DNA of 64,000 nucleotides from Quillaja saponaria (GCA_029379385.1 CM055608.1:23806350-23870349); one strand, 5' to 3'; positions 25,156 through 39,850 are shown, counted from the stretch's first letter. The notes: generated from the letters alone by a model not told the origin. Program-made: numbers and translations.

Positions 25156-25639
25156 ACTCTAATAATTATTTGTCACATATAAGAGTCTGGCATTTAGATG
25201 CTAAAATGCATATACAACTACATTTGTTGCCAAAAAAATAAAAGCATAATTTTTATTATTATTTTGATTGTTATTTGCATCTATATCATGTATATGCAGT
25301 TAAACAAAACACAAATAAGAAAAAAAAATTAAAATTAATTATATACCAATAAATACCTATATAAAAGTATATTTTATATTTAAATTCTAAATTTTCTAAA
25401 AATAAAATATTTTTTTTAAAATGAAAATATTATTTATAATAAATAAACAAATACAAAAAAAAAAAAAAATCATTATCGCTTAATTCTAACTCTTCGTCAT
25501 CTCGAGCTTGCTGCTCATCAGCCTAACTAAGGTGTGAAGGTTCGAATGTAAGAGGCAAAACTAAAATAATCAAAACAAATAAACTATAAGTTATATTTAA
25601 CTTAATATACATATAAGTTAAAACTTTAACTTAGAGAAA

Positions 25640-26985
25640 TTTTGAAATTAAAAATTTAGCCTAATATTCTAACCCTTGATTCAAATATATTTTCCTTTCT
25701 TCCTACCGATCTTATTTGTCCCTATGATTATATTAGTACTCCCGGAATTAGAAATGGACTTATATTTGACCATTTTGCTCCCAACCCAAAAAATCAAAGT
25801 TTTTGATTTGAAACTAAAAGTTTGACCTAATATCCTAATTGTTAATCCAAATAGATTTTTATTTTTCTTACAGTTCTTTTTCGTCCCCACGGTCATGCCT
25901 GTACTCTATGAATCAGAAACAAACTTGTATTTTATAGTTTTGGCCCCGAACTCAAACTTCTAAAAAAAAATTTGAAACTAAAAGTTTGGATTAATATCCT
26001 AACCGTTGATCAAAATGAATTTATGTTCCTTCCTATAGGTCTTGTTTGTCCTCATAGTCGTGTTGGTACTCCCAAAATCCAAAACATACTTGTATTTAAC
26101 TATTCCTCCCCCCCCCCCCCCAACCTCTAACTTTTAAAGTTTTGAAACTAAAAGTTTGGCCAAATATCTTAACTATTGATCCAAATTGATTTAGTTCTTC
26201 GTTTAAATCTTATTCTTCCTCATAGTCATATCAATACTCCTAGGATTCAAAATGAATTTGTATTTGACCATTGCCCCCGAACCCAAACTTTCAAATTTTT
26301 TGTCTTGAAAGTAAAAGTTTGGCCTAATATTATTAGCGTTGAATCAAATGGAATTGTGTTTATTTTTACATGTCTTATAAGTCCCCACGATAGTGCCGGT
26401 GTTCCTGGAATCCTAAATAAAGTTGTATTTGACCTTTTTGCCTCTCGAACCTAAACTTTCAAAGTTTTTATCTTGAAATTAAAAGTTTGGCCTAATATCC
26501 TAAACTATTAATCCAAATGGTTTTTTGTTTTTTCCTTCAAGTTTTATTTGTTCCCACGGTTGTATCTGTATTCCCAAAATTCAAAACTGACTTTTATTTG
26601 ACTTTCTCCCCACCTTCCCTCCAAATCCAAACTTTCAAAGCTTTTGTCATAAAACTAAAAGCTTAGCCTAAGATCCTAACCGTTAAACTTAATGGATTTC
26701 TGTTTTATCGTACAACTCTTATTTATTCCTAGGGTCATGTAGGTATTCTCGAATCCACAAACTTGTATTGGTCCATTTTACCCCCAAACACAAACTATCA
26801 AAAAATTTACCTTGAAACTAAAAGTTTAGTCTAACATCCTAATTATTAATCCAAATAGATTTATATTTCTTCTTATAAGTCTTATTTGTCCTCACAGTTC
26901 TACTAATACTCTCGAAATCTAAAACAAACATGTATTTTCCATTTTGCTCCTCAAACCTAATTTTACAATGTTTTTTCATTTATAC
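25640..26985 (+). repeat. Tandem array of about 165-bp units, unit B
   Basis: Same eight-unit array as at 9,765. Units line up one to one with unit A, so the array expanded before the segmental duplication. A run of C at about 26,107-26,120 is extended here. Confidence 0.8.
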
Positions 26986-27089
26986 AATAACAAAGTAAAA
27001 TGTTTACATTTATAAATAAAAAAAATTAAAAGAATACGTATCTCAGATGGTTGAGGTGACAATGTCAGAGTCAATGGATGTATCCCAAT

Positions 27090-28816
27090 TCTCTCCTAAC
27101 TAACTTATATATGAACATCTTCTACTTTAGAGTTAATTCCAGAGGAGATGGAGATGCAGCAAAAGTCATTCTAGAACTGTCAGTAATGATGGCAAAAGCT
27201 AAGGACCCAACTTTGCCCTGTACTTGATGGAAATTAATAGAACCTGCAAAGTCGTAAATGAGACCCTTCTTCTTGCAACCTACTAGCTTCGCAAAGAAAG
27301 GTAGGTCCCTCAGAGGAGACTCTCAGCTAATGTATAACACTGTCCTGCTGGTAAGTGCAAGATTGCCTTATCTCTATCTTTGAAGTTTAAAATCTTTCTA
27401 TAAATGAAAAACAATAAGGGTTTGCAATTAATTAAACATGTAATGTGCTATATATGTCAACATGAAACAATTATGTAAAACGAAAAACAACTATATAAAA
27501 CAAAAAATACTAATATTGATGGTCTTCGATTTCGTGTTAGCAAAGTCACCAAACTTTCTCTTGTGAGCGCGGTCAAAAACCTAAATAACTATATATTCTC
27601 TACCCAAATATTTCTCCTGTGCGAAAAAATATATAACTAATATTGATTAAATAAAACATTATTAACCAATCGCTTCTAGTAAATAGTTGTGTTGATAATG
27701 CCAGATGCATGATGAATAAGCTCACTACCCACTCCCCTATATGCATCCATCATTTGATAGTGCCTCTGGAAGTCAAGGCTTGCTTACTTGTCACAATATC
27801 TCCCACCAATCTTATGTGATCCAATATGGGGGCCCATCCTCCTTCCAAGCTATGGGGTCTGATGTGTACTTCTGACTCAAATCATAACGTAGATTTTTGA
27901 AACACATCGTTGCATTTCTTCTCAACCGATTCATCGAACACAACCTAAGATACAACATTCTGCTCAAGAATAACCCTAAACTATCGATACAACATAAATT
28001 ACAAAACAAAATCAAATTGTCACTAATTTAATAATGTAATAAATTCAAATTAAAACTTAAAAATAATATAATTGAACTTACAATAAATCATTATAGCAAC
28101 AGGCCTTCGGCTCCTAGGGGAACTTTCAGTAGTGGAAGATCAGACCTGGAAGCTACTTCATGACAACACCAGAAATGGTAATACCCACTTTTGTGTCTTT
28201 GGGGTTATCCCCAATAAATGCTCTGCAATATAAAAAAAAAGTTACTCATGTAAGAAAAATACAATATATAAATACAAATAAAAAATATATAAATTATTTA
28301 CATGTCTCTAGTAAGTGGATGAGTGGGCAATCCTCCTTAAGGAGGGGTAATCATATTCTTGCCCCTCTACCCCTTTTGTGCACTCGTTGCACACTCAATG
28401 ACATCACCCTTCTCATGAAAGATATCGTCTTCCACAAGAGGCTCAAGATCGGCCCCATGCTCGACATCTTGATGACTTAAAGCTACAGCACAAATTAAGC
28501 ACATGTAAAAACAATAAAATTCATAAAAAATTAATGAATAAATAAATAAATCATTCTGAAACTTAAACTTTAACTTAGATGTCACTACAGATCTTGAGCT
28601 TGATAGGATCTTATCTGAGCCCACATCAGATAAGTTCCGAATCTGCTCTAAGAATGAAGCAAGTAACAGAATACTGAAAGATAGAGCTACAGCTATAGAG
28701 GGGGGTGGAGCTATAGTTGTAGAGGGAGAAGCCGCTCCTATAGACGAAGATGAAGCCACTAACGAAGATAAAGCACCATGACGTCCTTAGAGGAGCATGG
28801 CATGATCTTTAGGCAT
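27090..28816 (-). pseudogene. Dead multi-exon gene, probably transposon-derived, unit B
   Basis: Counterpart of 11,155-12,759. It starts MPKDHAMLL at 28,816 and has the same in-frame TAA right after MLL. A longer open stretch follows (MASSSSIGAASPSTTIAPPP at about 28,700-28,759, then SDVGSDK). It contains a 90-base stretch absent from A (27,870-27,975) that reads LRRNATMCFKNLRYDLSQKY, which resembles the helical part of Ptta/En/Spm-type proteins. It is not functional as it stands. Confidence 0.4.
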
Positions 28817-30265
28817 TGTTATGTAACAAATTGCATTGTGTAATCAGCAAAATACATCTACTTATGTATTCATCATCCAAATCTTATAACAAATATCTTG
28901 ATAATTCCTAAACTAATCTAGTTTACAAATATATAGAGTAGAAATAAGAAATACTTGTACTAAGGCTCCATTTCAATACCAACAAGAAGTCCATTTAGAA
29001 ATTTGTAGCAAGGCTCCATAACCAACACATTTTTAAAGAAAAAATGATACACTCTAATAATAAAACCCATAGACCTAGTAAATATATCAGTTTTGAACTA
29101 AAATCATAAAGAAGAAAGTAATCTATCTACAAAAAGTTACTTTCTTACATAAGTTATGACAGACCTTATAAACATATAAACCATAATAAGCAAGTAGTAA
29201 TAAGTCACAACAATGTAAACAATGCATCAAGAAAAAATAAAATAAAACCTGCAGATAAAAGTCCAAGCAAACAAGAAAGGAAAGCATCTAGTTAAGAATT
29301 AAAATGTAATTTGACAGAAAGATAACATCTAAAATAAAGATGTCCATAAAAAGCCCCGTTGAAGAACTAATTTTCAACATCATTCAAGCATTTCGGGTCA
29401 AGATTCCAACTACTCACAAATCATAAGAGACTGTATTTTTCCCATACCAACTAAAGTTGTATAAAGAAACAACAAAGTTCATAAGCAAACACTACAAGAA
29501 GAAAATAAAAACATTCTAAACATACAATAATATAAAGCAATTAGTTATGTTAATGCTAATCAAGCACGTTTTCCTTTCCATTAAATATCCAAAAAAAAAA
29601 AAGACTATCACTTGCATAAACACATAAAGATACTTAGTTAGGGAGTGGAGAAATTGGTATTGCTTAATAAGTTAGTTTAGAATTGCGGTGGTGAATAATT
29701 GAATTAGAGAACGCAGCATATCAATCACCACATAAATGGTAGATAAAGCCCCCATACTTACTGGATATTGTTGGTTTAATAAGTAAGTACTAATGGATGC
29801 AACCTAGCTACTTCACCTTCTAAATCAGGCCTTTAAATCCTAATGCTTGGAAGGTTACCTAAAGGTCTTGTCCATACTTAACTTGTACTACCCTTACTAG
29901 CTGATTTGCTGTGGAGGACATAGTTATTTTGATTACTCTGTCTAGCTTAAGATATCTAACATATTTATTATATAGTATCTACCGAGGTAATTCGAATTTA
30001 AAAAAAAAAAAAAAAACTTAATTCACCAAATCATATAGAATTCTATAAGTAATGAAATATTTAAGCGAAAGAAACTTTCTTTCCTAAATCTGGTCTCAAA
30101 AACCAGAAATTCATTATCAAAGAGAACAAGCACCTTCAAATGCTTAATCTAAAGGTAACATATCCAATTGCACATCAATACCAACATCAAAATTATAAAG
30201 AGATAATAACTAATTTATAAAAGAGAATGATTCAGCCTAGATCATTGTTTAGGTTCCAAAGTAAC
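28817..30265. other. Non-coding spacer, unit B
   Basis: Counterpart of 12,760-14,203, differing only by substitutions and short indels. Nothing else was recognised. Confidence 0.5.
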
Positions 30266-33200
30266 TGTAACACCCAATAGTTTAACTGTCGGTAATTTAC
30301 ACTAAATTAGTGTATGATGAGCTTTAAATAAATTATTAATTTAGAAGTTGATTTCTTGAAAAGTTCAAAGATTTGTGTTATAAAGTTTTGTTAATTTTTT
30401 TAGTCGGCTTGAAATTTTAAATAATCAAAGTTATGTATAATTATTTACATGGACAATTTGAATTTTGAATTGTTTGATTTTTATTTTTTTTTGGATCCTA
30501 TTTATTTATTTATTAAAAAAAAGGAAGAAAATCTTAAATTGTGTTATTGTTTGAAGTTTTAAAGTGGTGGTGATAATTTTGTAAATACAAAATACTTAGA
30601 TTTATCTTTTTCCCTTCTTTTTCTCCTTTCTTTTTTCCCCTCATTCCTCCCATTCACATGCACCCACTCTTCTTCTCTATAAGAATCTCTCTCTTCACCT
30701 CTCTACAGAAAGTCAGCCACTCCTCAGCTTATCCATTATCTCCTCCTCCCTCTCATCCTCCCATGCATGGTTAGATTGACGAGGGCGAAATCAGCAGTAG
30801 AGGTTGGAGCATTGGTGGCAGATTAGAAAGTTTTATTTTTCCTACACTTTCTCTCTCTTTGATTCTTAGTCATCCAAGCTCATAATCCTTTATCTCCATG
30901 TGTCCTTCTTGTAGGTAAGCTTAGGCAACATCATTCCACCTCTTTGGCCAACATCTAAATAGCCTGAAATATTTTTCGATGAAGATTCATAGAAGGTGCT
31001 GAAACAAGTGAATAAGGAATTAGTGGATTCGAAGCTTGGCTTAGAACCTTCATGTTACGAATTGCAATTATAGGTAAGATTTTGACATATTATTTTCTTT
31101 TTTCCTAGATAAATGTTAGGTTTCATGAATATATATTTGGGGTTTTCAGACTTTGTTAGAAATTTGTTCAATTTCTCTTGTACTAGTAGCTTCTAGAATA
31201 AAAAAATAAAAATAAAATTATTTGAGCATAGTTTGGTTCCTTAGCTTTTAAGTTCTCAATGATAAGAAAATCCTTTTTGAGACTTTAGCTTTTTACTTGA
31301 ACATTTTCAATTTTGTATTTAAAATTACATATTTAAAGGAATTACTATTTGGATTGACTAAGGTATTATAAATTTATGATTTTAGTTTTGTAGTGAATAT
31401 ATATTATTGTTATAGGTTTATGTCAATTCGTAAGTTTGTTAGTTTTGATGTTTAAAAGTTATTTGAATGTCAACAATTCAGACAAAAAGAAAAAAAACTA
31501 AAAAAATGAATAAAAAAAAATTATGTCATATTTTCTTCAAAGTTGAATTTCTGACATAAGCTAATTTGATTTTTTGTTCTTTTAGAAATAGTTTTGGCTA
31601 TACTATCTTTAATCAAGATTTCCTTTCGCCTATAGTTGTTTTCCTCAAATTTGGTTACATCAATGATGTTGGTTCAAGTTTGTTACTATTGGTTTGTGTC
31701 CCTTCTAAATTGTTTCTTTGTACCAAAACATTGAGGAGATCTGCTGTTTGATTGTGTATTGGATGACTTTCTTGTTGAGTTTTTGAAATTTTCTTTGGTC
31801 CAAGTCAGTGGTATTTACAATATGTGGCACACACTTTAATCTCTCTATATAATTGATAAATTTCTTTAAATGTGATAAGTATCATTCTATTTTTTTTATT
31901 TTTTTATTTTTTTTTGTATCTTTCTAATTATATTTTAGAAGAGATACTTTATGAAGACAAGAACTTGGAATTCTTTTTCTTTTATTAGAACTTAGGATTC
32001 AGGAACAGACATCTTTGATGTTAAATTGATTTTAAATTTCAAATATGACTATAGCTTAACAATGTGAATTTGACATATGCTATTTGACATCAGATACTGA
32101 TATGAACGGATGGCTATTTAAGAATTTTACATTTGACGATTTGTTGTGAAATGGTTTTTGATGACTACTTAGTGCAAGAGTTTTATTTATGTATTAGTTT
32201 GAGTATATGGAATACTATAAATTTTGTTTTTATATTGAATTGGAGAATGTGGTTATCTTTGGCACTTTGATTCACAGTTACGGGGTTTTACATATAACCA
32301 TAAAACAAAACTTGTGAAATGATTGGTTGAATTTTTTTTATTTTTTTTTTTTTTTGAGTATTTGATGAGACTAATTTTTGAGATCTAAAGAAGAATATAT
32401 ATACATTTGAATATTTCTAGTGGTTGATATGAAATATCATAGTTAAGATATTATTTTTTGAATGTTATTTTGTTTAAGGTGTTGGACCAAGAGTAGTGGG
32501 AAAATAGTGGTTTAAAAATGATTGAGCTTTGGTTTTTGTAAAATTATAGGAAGATATAGTTTTGTTTTGATAGAATTTGTTTTCGAAGGAAACCTTATCA
32601 GAATATTGTTGCTAACAGCAGTGTTGTTAGCCTTGGTGCACCTTGGTTCGACCCTTGCTAGCAGGGGTGATGCTAGCCTTGTGATAGGCCAAGCACGTGA
32701 ATTGGATTCCTTAAATACATTTGAATTGGAACAAATTTAGATGCCTAGTCAACTGGCCTGATGTTGATATTTGTTTATTGTACTCATTGGTTTGTTACGT
32801 GACATTCAGCCTTGGAGTCCTCCAACTCCAACAAAGTATATTAGTTTTCAAATATGTTTTAAAAAGTACTCTTAATATCAAGTTGAATAAAAGATGCATT
32901 CAAGAAATGTGTTTTAAATATGTCTTTAGTTTCGTGTTTCGTTCATAATCATTATAAAAATTATTCCTATACTGGAAACTTTGTTTATATCATTGTGTTA
33001 GGTTTCGTAAAATGGTTTTATTTTTTAAGGCTTTTAACTTAGCTTGTTCAATTTATGATATATTATTTTCTCATTATAAGAAGTGCAAAAAGCATTTAGT
33101 TTGAACATATATTTTACTTCAGAGTAAGCTAATTTTTGGGGTGGATATTATGAGGGAGTATTATTTTGTTAGAATATCCATTGATGATTTTATTTACAGT

Positions 33201-33697
33201 TAAAGAAGTATTATGAATTTCGAGAATAATGAGAAAAGTGACTTTCCTTGAAAAACTATAAATTTAATTTGTAAAAAGAAACTGGTTGGGTGCTTGAGTA
33301 CGTTTTGATGCTTAGATTGATAGGTATTGTGGTTGTACATAGAAACTACTTTTGGTTTGGTTTTTTCTTGTATGATAAAATGTGATGTTTCTTAATTAAA
33401 CAATCTGCTATGCATGAATTATTATTTTTAGATGGATTTTGTTTTAGAGAAGGATTTATTGTGGTTTATACTTTGATCTTTTTCTTATGTTTCTTGTAAA
33501 AATTATATATGTTGTTGGATGTGTTTAGCAGTAGTTATGATTAAAGGGTTATGGTTAGAAGTTGAGTTATTTTGTGAATCTCTGAAATGTATGTATGATT
33601 GATGCCGTTACAATTTTAGAGAGTTATTTATTTCTTGGGTAATTCTGGTTGGTAAGGGTGTAAGTTTATTCTTATGATGCAAATTCAAGATAATTAA

Positions 33698-33727
33698 GTT
33701 GGAGTTGGAGTTGGGTGTTGGTGTTGG
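33698..33727 (+). repeat. Short GTTGGA/GTTGGT microsatellite allele, unit B
   Basis: Contracted counterpart of 17,622-17,728, about five hexamers. Confidence 0.8.
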
Positions 33728-33915
33728 CTAAGGGGGTCAAGTTGAATTTTAAGGTTATAATTTCTTACGATTCATCGATGTCTTCGGTAGCTATCCTTTT
33801 AGGTGTGCTGGTCTTAAAGGTAGAACTTAGATAAGATTGTTTGAGAGATATCTTATTCTTGGTGTTATAAGCTAAATAGATTAGATTTTTTTGAGTTTTC
33901 ATGGAGTTTTCTTCG

Positions 33916-36536
33916 TGTCACACCCTCAAGTAGAGGTATGACCTATTGGAGAAATGGGTAACCATACCCCCGTAACCATGAACACTCACATATTGTACAT
34001 CTCTAACTTATAAACACATTATAGTTAAAACTACTAAAATATTACTGTATTAAAATAAAGTTCGGATTCGACTATTAAACATAAAATGATTACTAAAAAT
34101 ATTGGCAATAGTTTCCTGTAAGATGGAACATACCCATAATAAATATAAACAACCTGTTTACAAAATCAATAGTAAAACATAGTATCAGAATATACAAAAG
34201 AGCTCTGCTCCTAACGAAACATGAAATCACCATGGTGAATTCAATATATATCTAATAATAATATCTAAAGTGACTGCTAGTGTCGTTCCCTATGCTTTAA
34301 GTTTGTGATTTCTGAGATATACTTTGCCGCAGCAAAGTTGACAGGTAGCGAATTCTATCACGGCTAATAGTAGTTTCCTGGAGACTAAAAGAAAATGACA
34401 ACAAAGGAATGAGTGATTCGTTAAGACTCAGTGAGCAAACTATACAACCTAAAGATACTAACATCATACAATACATATATCATAGTTTAAACTCGTATTT
34501 AAATTACTTATGCCCGTATGTAATTATAATTATCATACTATCACAATTCACGCAATTCACGCAGTTCACGAATTTTAACATACCAATCAAATGGTACAAA
34601 CAATCAAACAAAGAGCCAACTAGTAACTCAGCCACGCACAACAATATCTCTCCCCCACCGGGCATTTACACGCCCACACAGCAAGTTAATTCTCCATACA
34701 CAATCTTTCCCACCGGGGTTAAGTACTCAATCTTTTAAAAACATTAATTAGAATCAAAATATCTCAGAATTTCAAATCAACATATCCTAAGTGCACCTGG
34801 ATTTCAATTTCGGAAATAAAATCATTTCTCAAAACAATCTCAATTTTGTTGGACCTTATCAACCACACTCAATATCAAGCAAATATACTTTCAATTAAAT
34901 CACTGAAATAATATACTTGCGTATTGCTCAATATAACACATCAATTCAAATGTACACATAATTGCATATGATAATCCGGCAACTATAGGGCACGTAATTC
35001 ACTCACAAAGCTCACGGATTTCATTCGTCCTCCCACCTAAACTGTGAATGTGGTGATGTATCTTTGATACAATCCCAAACCGAAAATCATAAATTTACAT
35101 ATTACTAAAGATAATCACTTCATAATTAACTTCATAATTAGTAATTCACTATTTAATTGTTTAGACTTATATGAATAAACTTCCATGTATATAATACCGT
35201 ATGAATTCTCTTACATCTTCAGTACATTATTTTAGAATTTACGAATCCTCATAATTCTTGTATTAATCATATTTCACTTTTTAAATTAAAATTGAATTAA
35301 TTACATAAAGTTTAATTAAAAATTGAAATTATACTTTTTGAATTAAATATATATATATATATATATAGGTTCATTACCCTTAATTATTGATTTCTAATGT
35401 CAACTCTTTTATCTCGCATAATTTATTTTTACAAGTTCAATAACCGTACAACTTAATTTAATTGAATCTCCATTTTTTTTTTCTAGTTAGGAACCATGCT
35501 CAATATCACAAAAGGTTCACGGTTCAAGCTCCATGTACCCTTTCATCCTCCTCCCTGCCGTCCTACACTAAACTATCAAACTCTCCTTTCCTTTACATTC
35601 AACATCAGCTACCAAAAGGAAATTGGCAACCAAGTTGCTGCCCAAAACAGGGGATAGCAGCTGGGTTGATAATTTCAGCTCCAAACTGAACACACTTCTA
35701 ACCAACCTTCAAGTTGAATCCACCATTTCAGACTAACTAAACTTACAGCCATATTCACAAAACAGAATAAGAAAGGAAGGAGATCAACCACCCAAAACAG
35801 GGCCACTGAAATTTCTGCTCTACACTTGCTGCTGCCTCTCTTTAAGCCTGCTCTACACTTGCTGCTGCCTCTCTTTAAGCTTGATTCTTAGTTCAAGCAC
35901 ACATCATACGAACCATAGGCAGGAAGAACCCAGCTGCTTGATCAAAGAATAAAGCAACCATGCCAATCAGCCAAGAAAATAATTACACAGCAACAGGGGA
36001 AGGCAGATCCGTTTCACCATGAAGAAAATTGAAAGAAAATGGAATTAATACCTTGACAGCAACCAAAGCAGAAGGAACCCACCAGAAATTTTGGACAATT
36101 CCTGCCTAAGAGGTGAAGCCGGTGATGGAGGAGAACAGACTACAATCTCGGCAGCCACACTTTGGAGAACGGATGGAAAACAAAAAATGAAAATAAATGG
36201 ATTGATTAAAATATTTGGTCCACTCATTAACAATTTTAATTTGTGTGGCTTAAATAATTTTTATTAAGTAAATATATATATCTTTATATATTTTTATTTA
36301 AAATCATTAGCTTCTATATAACCATATACCTTGATTTACTTGTTATTAACATTTTCCTTATATTAAAATATATATCCAAATCACCCAATAAGGTCGTAAC
36401 TTTAATTTACTTTTATATATATATATATATATACTTTCTTACTCTTATTTGTTTCAAGAAAATTTATTACTTATATGATCACAAAGAATTCACGTACAGC
36501 ATCCTCACATGTACGCTAGATCGTTGGGTTATAACA
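33916..36536 (-). mobile_element. Nested solo LTR with perfect 5-bp TSD, unit B
   Basis: On the minus strand it begins TGTTATAACCC and ends GGGTGTGACA, giving a 2,621-bp LTR. It is flanked by the exact 5-bp duplication CTTCG (33,911-33,915 and 36,537-36,541). There is no internal gag-pol, so it is a solo LTR left by LTR-LTR recombination. It sits inside the longer LTR of 30,266-37,080. A truncated version is at 5,183-7,507. Confidence 0.85.
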
Positions 36537-37084
36537 CTTCGTACGAGTTACATGTTTGTAATAATAGATTAGGTTTGTGAATTTCATTAGGCATGATTAT
36601 AGAATAATGTGTGGTTAGTATATTGACATACTAGAATCTTTGGATGCTTGTAAGGCTTCTTTTTCGAGATAGCTTAGAATCGTAACTCTTAATTAGGTTT
36701 CAATTTACAATCTTTTGAGTTTGGTAATTTTCATTCAGGTTGGTCATTTGATTTCATGTTATTTTAATTTGACGTCAAAGTTAGATATTTTAGTATTTCA
36801 CTAGTCTCTTAAGGCTAGGGTTGAGATCTTTATGATGAGCTGTTTGAAGTGATGTTTTAAGTCTTGTTTTCAGGCTAGCATTCTTTGAGTTATTTAAGGA
36901 TCTAATATGAAAGGTCCTATTGAATGGAGCATTTGTTAAATGTCATATCATGTTTTAAAACATAAAAAATTTCGTCATTTGTCTGTTTCCAACCATATGT
37001 TGTGCTTGTCAACTCATTGAGCTTGTTAAAGTTCTTTCCACTCTTTTTTTAGTTTTGCATGTACTTAATTCAAATCAAAATTCT

Positions 37085-39530
37085 AGATTTACTAAAAATC
37101 AAAATCAAAATTCTCCAACACTAAATAGTTTGAAATGCAAGAGACTTTAGATTTGTTATCAAGTTAATAAGAGAAACCTGGTATACCGTGCATTTTTAGA
37201 TTTACATTTTTTATTAGACAAGCTAAGTGAACGAAACATTCTTCTCAAAAATAAATTTACAAACTTAGAATAGGTGTAAAAATGATATATACCATTTTTA
37301 CATTTGCTAGAATTGCTAGGCTTTAAATCTCTCTAAAATATAGATAATCTTGGTTGGGTTTATGATAAACCCAGCCAAAATTATCTAAGATAATATCAAC
37401 ATAATTTCCACACCTGTGAAACAAGGTAAAAGTAACAATTGTTTCATTTTTAATTCAACAAACCAGAAAGTATTCTCTTTTCTTATACACTACGTTTTCA
37501 GATTTCTATACCCTTTTGTTGCTATTTTTTAAAGGGTGATTAAGAATTTTGGTTTCAAAGGGTGCAACAGTTTTGGAAGCCAAAAGGGTGGAGAGGAAAT
37601 GAGTTGATTCTCCTGTTGCAATAAGGAAGCTGAAAATGAATCAAAAGTTCACCTTTTTGGTGACCCATCAAAGAAATAATCGATATATTAAGTAAGTGTA
37701 ATCATACTCCATAGTAATCAACAACAACACATACGAGATACTTAAGGATTTATATATGATAAAAGAAAGTGAGATGAGGAGTTTAAAATGATGTTAAATT
37801 ATAGAGAATTTAAAAAAAAAACTATTATTACAAATATAAATAAATAAAAAATACTATTTAGATTAAAAAAAAAATACAATTATAATACTATTTAGATAGA
37901 GAAGAATTTGGAAAACAATCCTATCACTAATTTAAAATGATTTATGTAAAGTTTAGGAATTACAAGTAGAACTAAAAAGGGATAGTAAAAATAGAAATTA
38001 AATTTTTATAAAGGGTGTTTTAAGGAATAAAAAAAAATGTGTCATTAAGTCATTTTTATTTTTAGTACCATAGAATAGTAGAAACATCATTTTCCATGAA
38101 GGCTAGGGATCGGACAAGAAACACTTTAAGCAATTTAAAGTTCTGAACCATTCTCTGACACCATGTACAATTGAAGAAAAACTTGATTTTGTTGTATCAT
38201 ATAATTATTTACATATATATAAAAGTTGATTACAAGAGTTCTTAACTTGAGAAATAATTAAATTGGAAGTCCTTAACTTGATGATAAAGGAAAAGTAAAT
38301 TACTCCTTAACCGGAGGAAAGTAGAATTATTTATTATGTACAAAAATAATTTAATTTAATATAAGTTGTTCTACACTTTATTTTTAGTCTCTTTTTTACT
38401 ATTTTGTTTATACCTACCATGAAGTGATTTTTTTTCCCCTTGCTATTCAGTAGTCCATAATTTGTTGATAGCTGTAGGTTATAATTTGGCGGGTGAGAGC
38501 AATCAATAATTTTATGAGCTCATATTGAAGAGTCTAAGACTTGGTATTTTAATTCGTGGAGCAAAACACTCCAAGAAAAGCAATTATTAGGGAGTCTAAA
38601 TGGAAATTTTGACTATTTAGATTGTAAGTAAAAATAATTTTTAAATAAAATTGTTTAAAAAGTGATTTATAAAAAGATGAAAGTGTGTTTGAATGAGTTA
38701 ACATAAAACCGTTGTGAGATATAAAAAAATTATTAGATTTAACTTTTACAAAACTGATATTGAGTATTAAAATTACTATAAAAAAATCATTTTTGACAAA
38801 TATTAATAAAGTGATTTTTGTAATTGTAATTTTAAAAAGCTACAACTAGCTTTTAAAAACATCACATAGGGTGCTCATGACTTTTTGAAAGCAAAAGAAA
38901 GAAACACTCATAAGAAAAGTTAACCAAATAATTTTTAAGTACTGTAACTTTTAAAAAGCTACAACACACTCTTAAAAAATTATACCAAACTCAGCAGTAG
39001 TATAGTCTTTTTATATTTAGTCAAACTCTTCAATTTTAGTAATATAGGTTAATTAATACCCACTAGGGTATTAAAACTTTCACAATTTCAGCCAATAGCC
39101 ACGAAAAGATAGTTACTAAAATCTATTTCTAGCTACCGATAGGAAGTACCTTTCTTTAATTATAGAAATTAATAAACACGTTATATTTTAAATTTGTATT
39201 TTTTTTATAAAATAAAAATAAAAATTGACTTGCTCATTAATGAGTGACGAACTTCACTCGACTTTTATGACGAATTATGAAATAAGTTGTTAATTAATAA
39301 TTGAGAAAATAATGATCAAAAAATAATGATTAACTTTTAGAAACATACATGTTCATCACTGTATCTTTAACAACAGTCTTTATAATCATTAGAAACAAAA
39401 ATAGAAATTTCGCTAATGACATTTTTTTATAAGAAATTTTATTACACAAGATTTAATTAGAAGATACATCAATTATATATGCAAGTAAATATGTAAATAT
39501 ATATCACTTTTCAATCTGTGATTACCCGAA
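37085..39530. other. AT-rich spacer and distal promoter, unit B
   Basis: Counterpart of about 18,700-21,058. No gene seen. It keeps the 21-base-arm hairpin found in unit A, but not the AT microsatellite. Confidence 0.5.
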
Positions 39531-39751
39531 AGTGCACTAGGTATAATTGGTAATGGTCCATGGACTAGTAGAACATTGGGCAAGATATTCAGAAAGATAC
39601 AGTCTTAGCCCATATACAATAAATTCCTTTCTAGGTAGCCAGGAAGTAACCTTTCTTAATTAATTTGGAAGAACAAAGAAAATTTTTCATTCATTTATTT
39701 TATATTTTACAATCTTAATATTAAAATTAAGAATGCATGTAAAATGAAGGC

Positions 39752-39759
39752 TATAAATA
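39752..39759 (+). promoter_or_regulatory. TATA box of phylloplanin-like pseudogene B
   Basis: TATAAATA in the same context as copy A, 92 bases before the ATG at 39,851. The promoter therefore looks intact even though the reading frame is broken. Confidence 0.65.
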
Positions 39760-39850
39760 CAGGCTTTTAAACAAGACATTAGACACCACCAAAGCAACTA
39801 AGTTTGTAGAATAAATAATATTGAGATTTGCTAAAACCCTAGAAATATCA

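Larger units (their letters stand above)
30266..37080 (+). mobile_element. Long solo LTR, unit B, interrupted and 3'-truncated
   Basis: Starts TGTAACACCC after GTAAC. It runs with high identity to 14,204-17,862, then is interrupted by the nested LTR at 33,916-36,536. It resumes to about 37,080 and breaks off before the TGACA end. At about 37,085-37,110 it joins sequence that matches 18,700 of unit A, so about 0.8 kb spanning the LTR end and its right flank is gone. Confidence 0.6.

Noticed and set aside
29487..29500. CACTACAAGAAG as a third CACTA end
   Set aside because: Unit A has CGCTACAAGAAG, no subterminal repeats follow, and no partner end is seen; probably chance.
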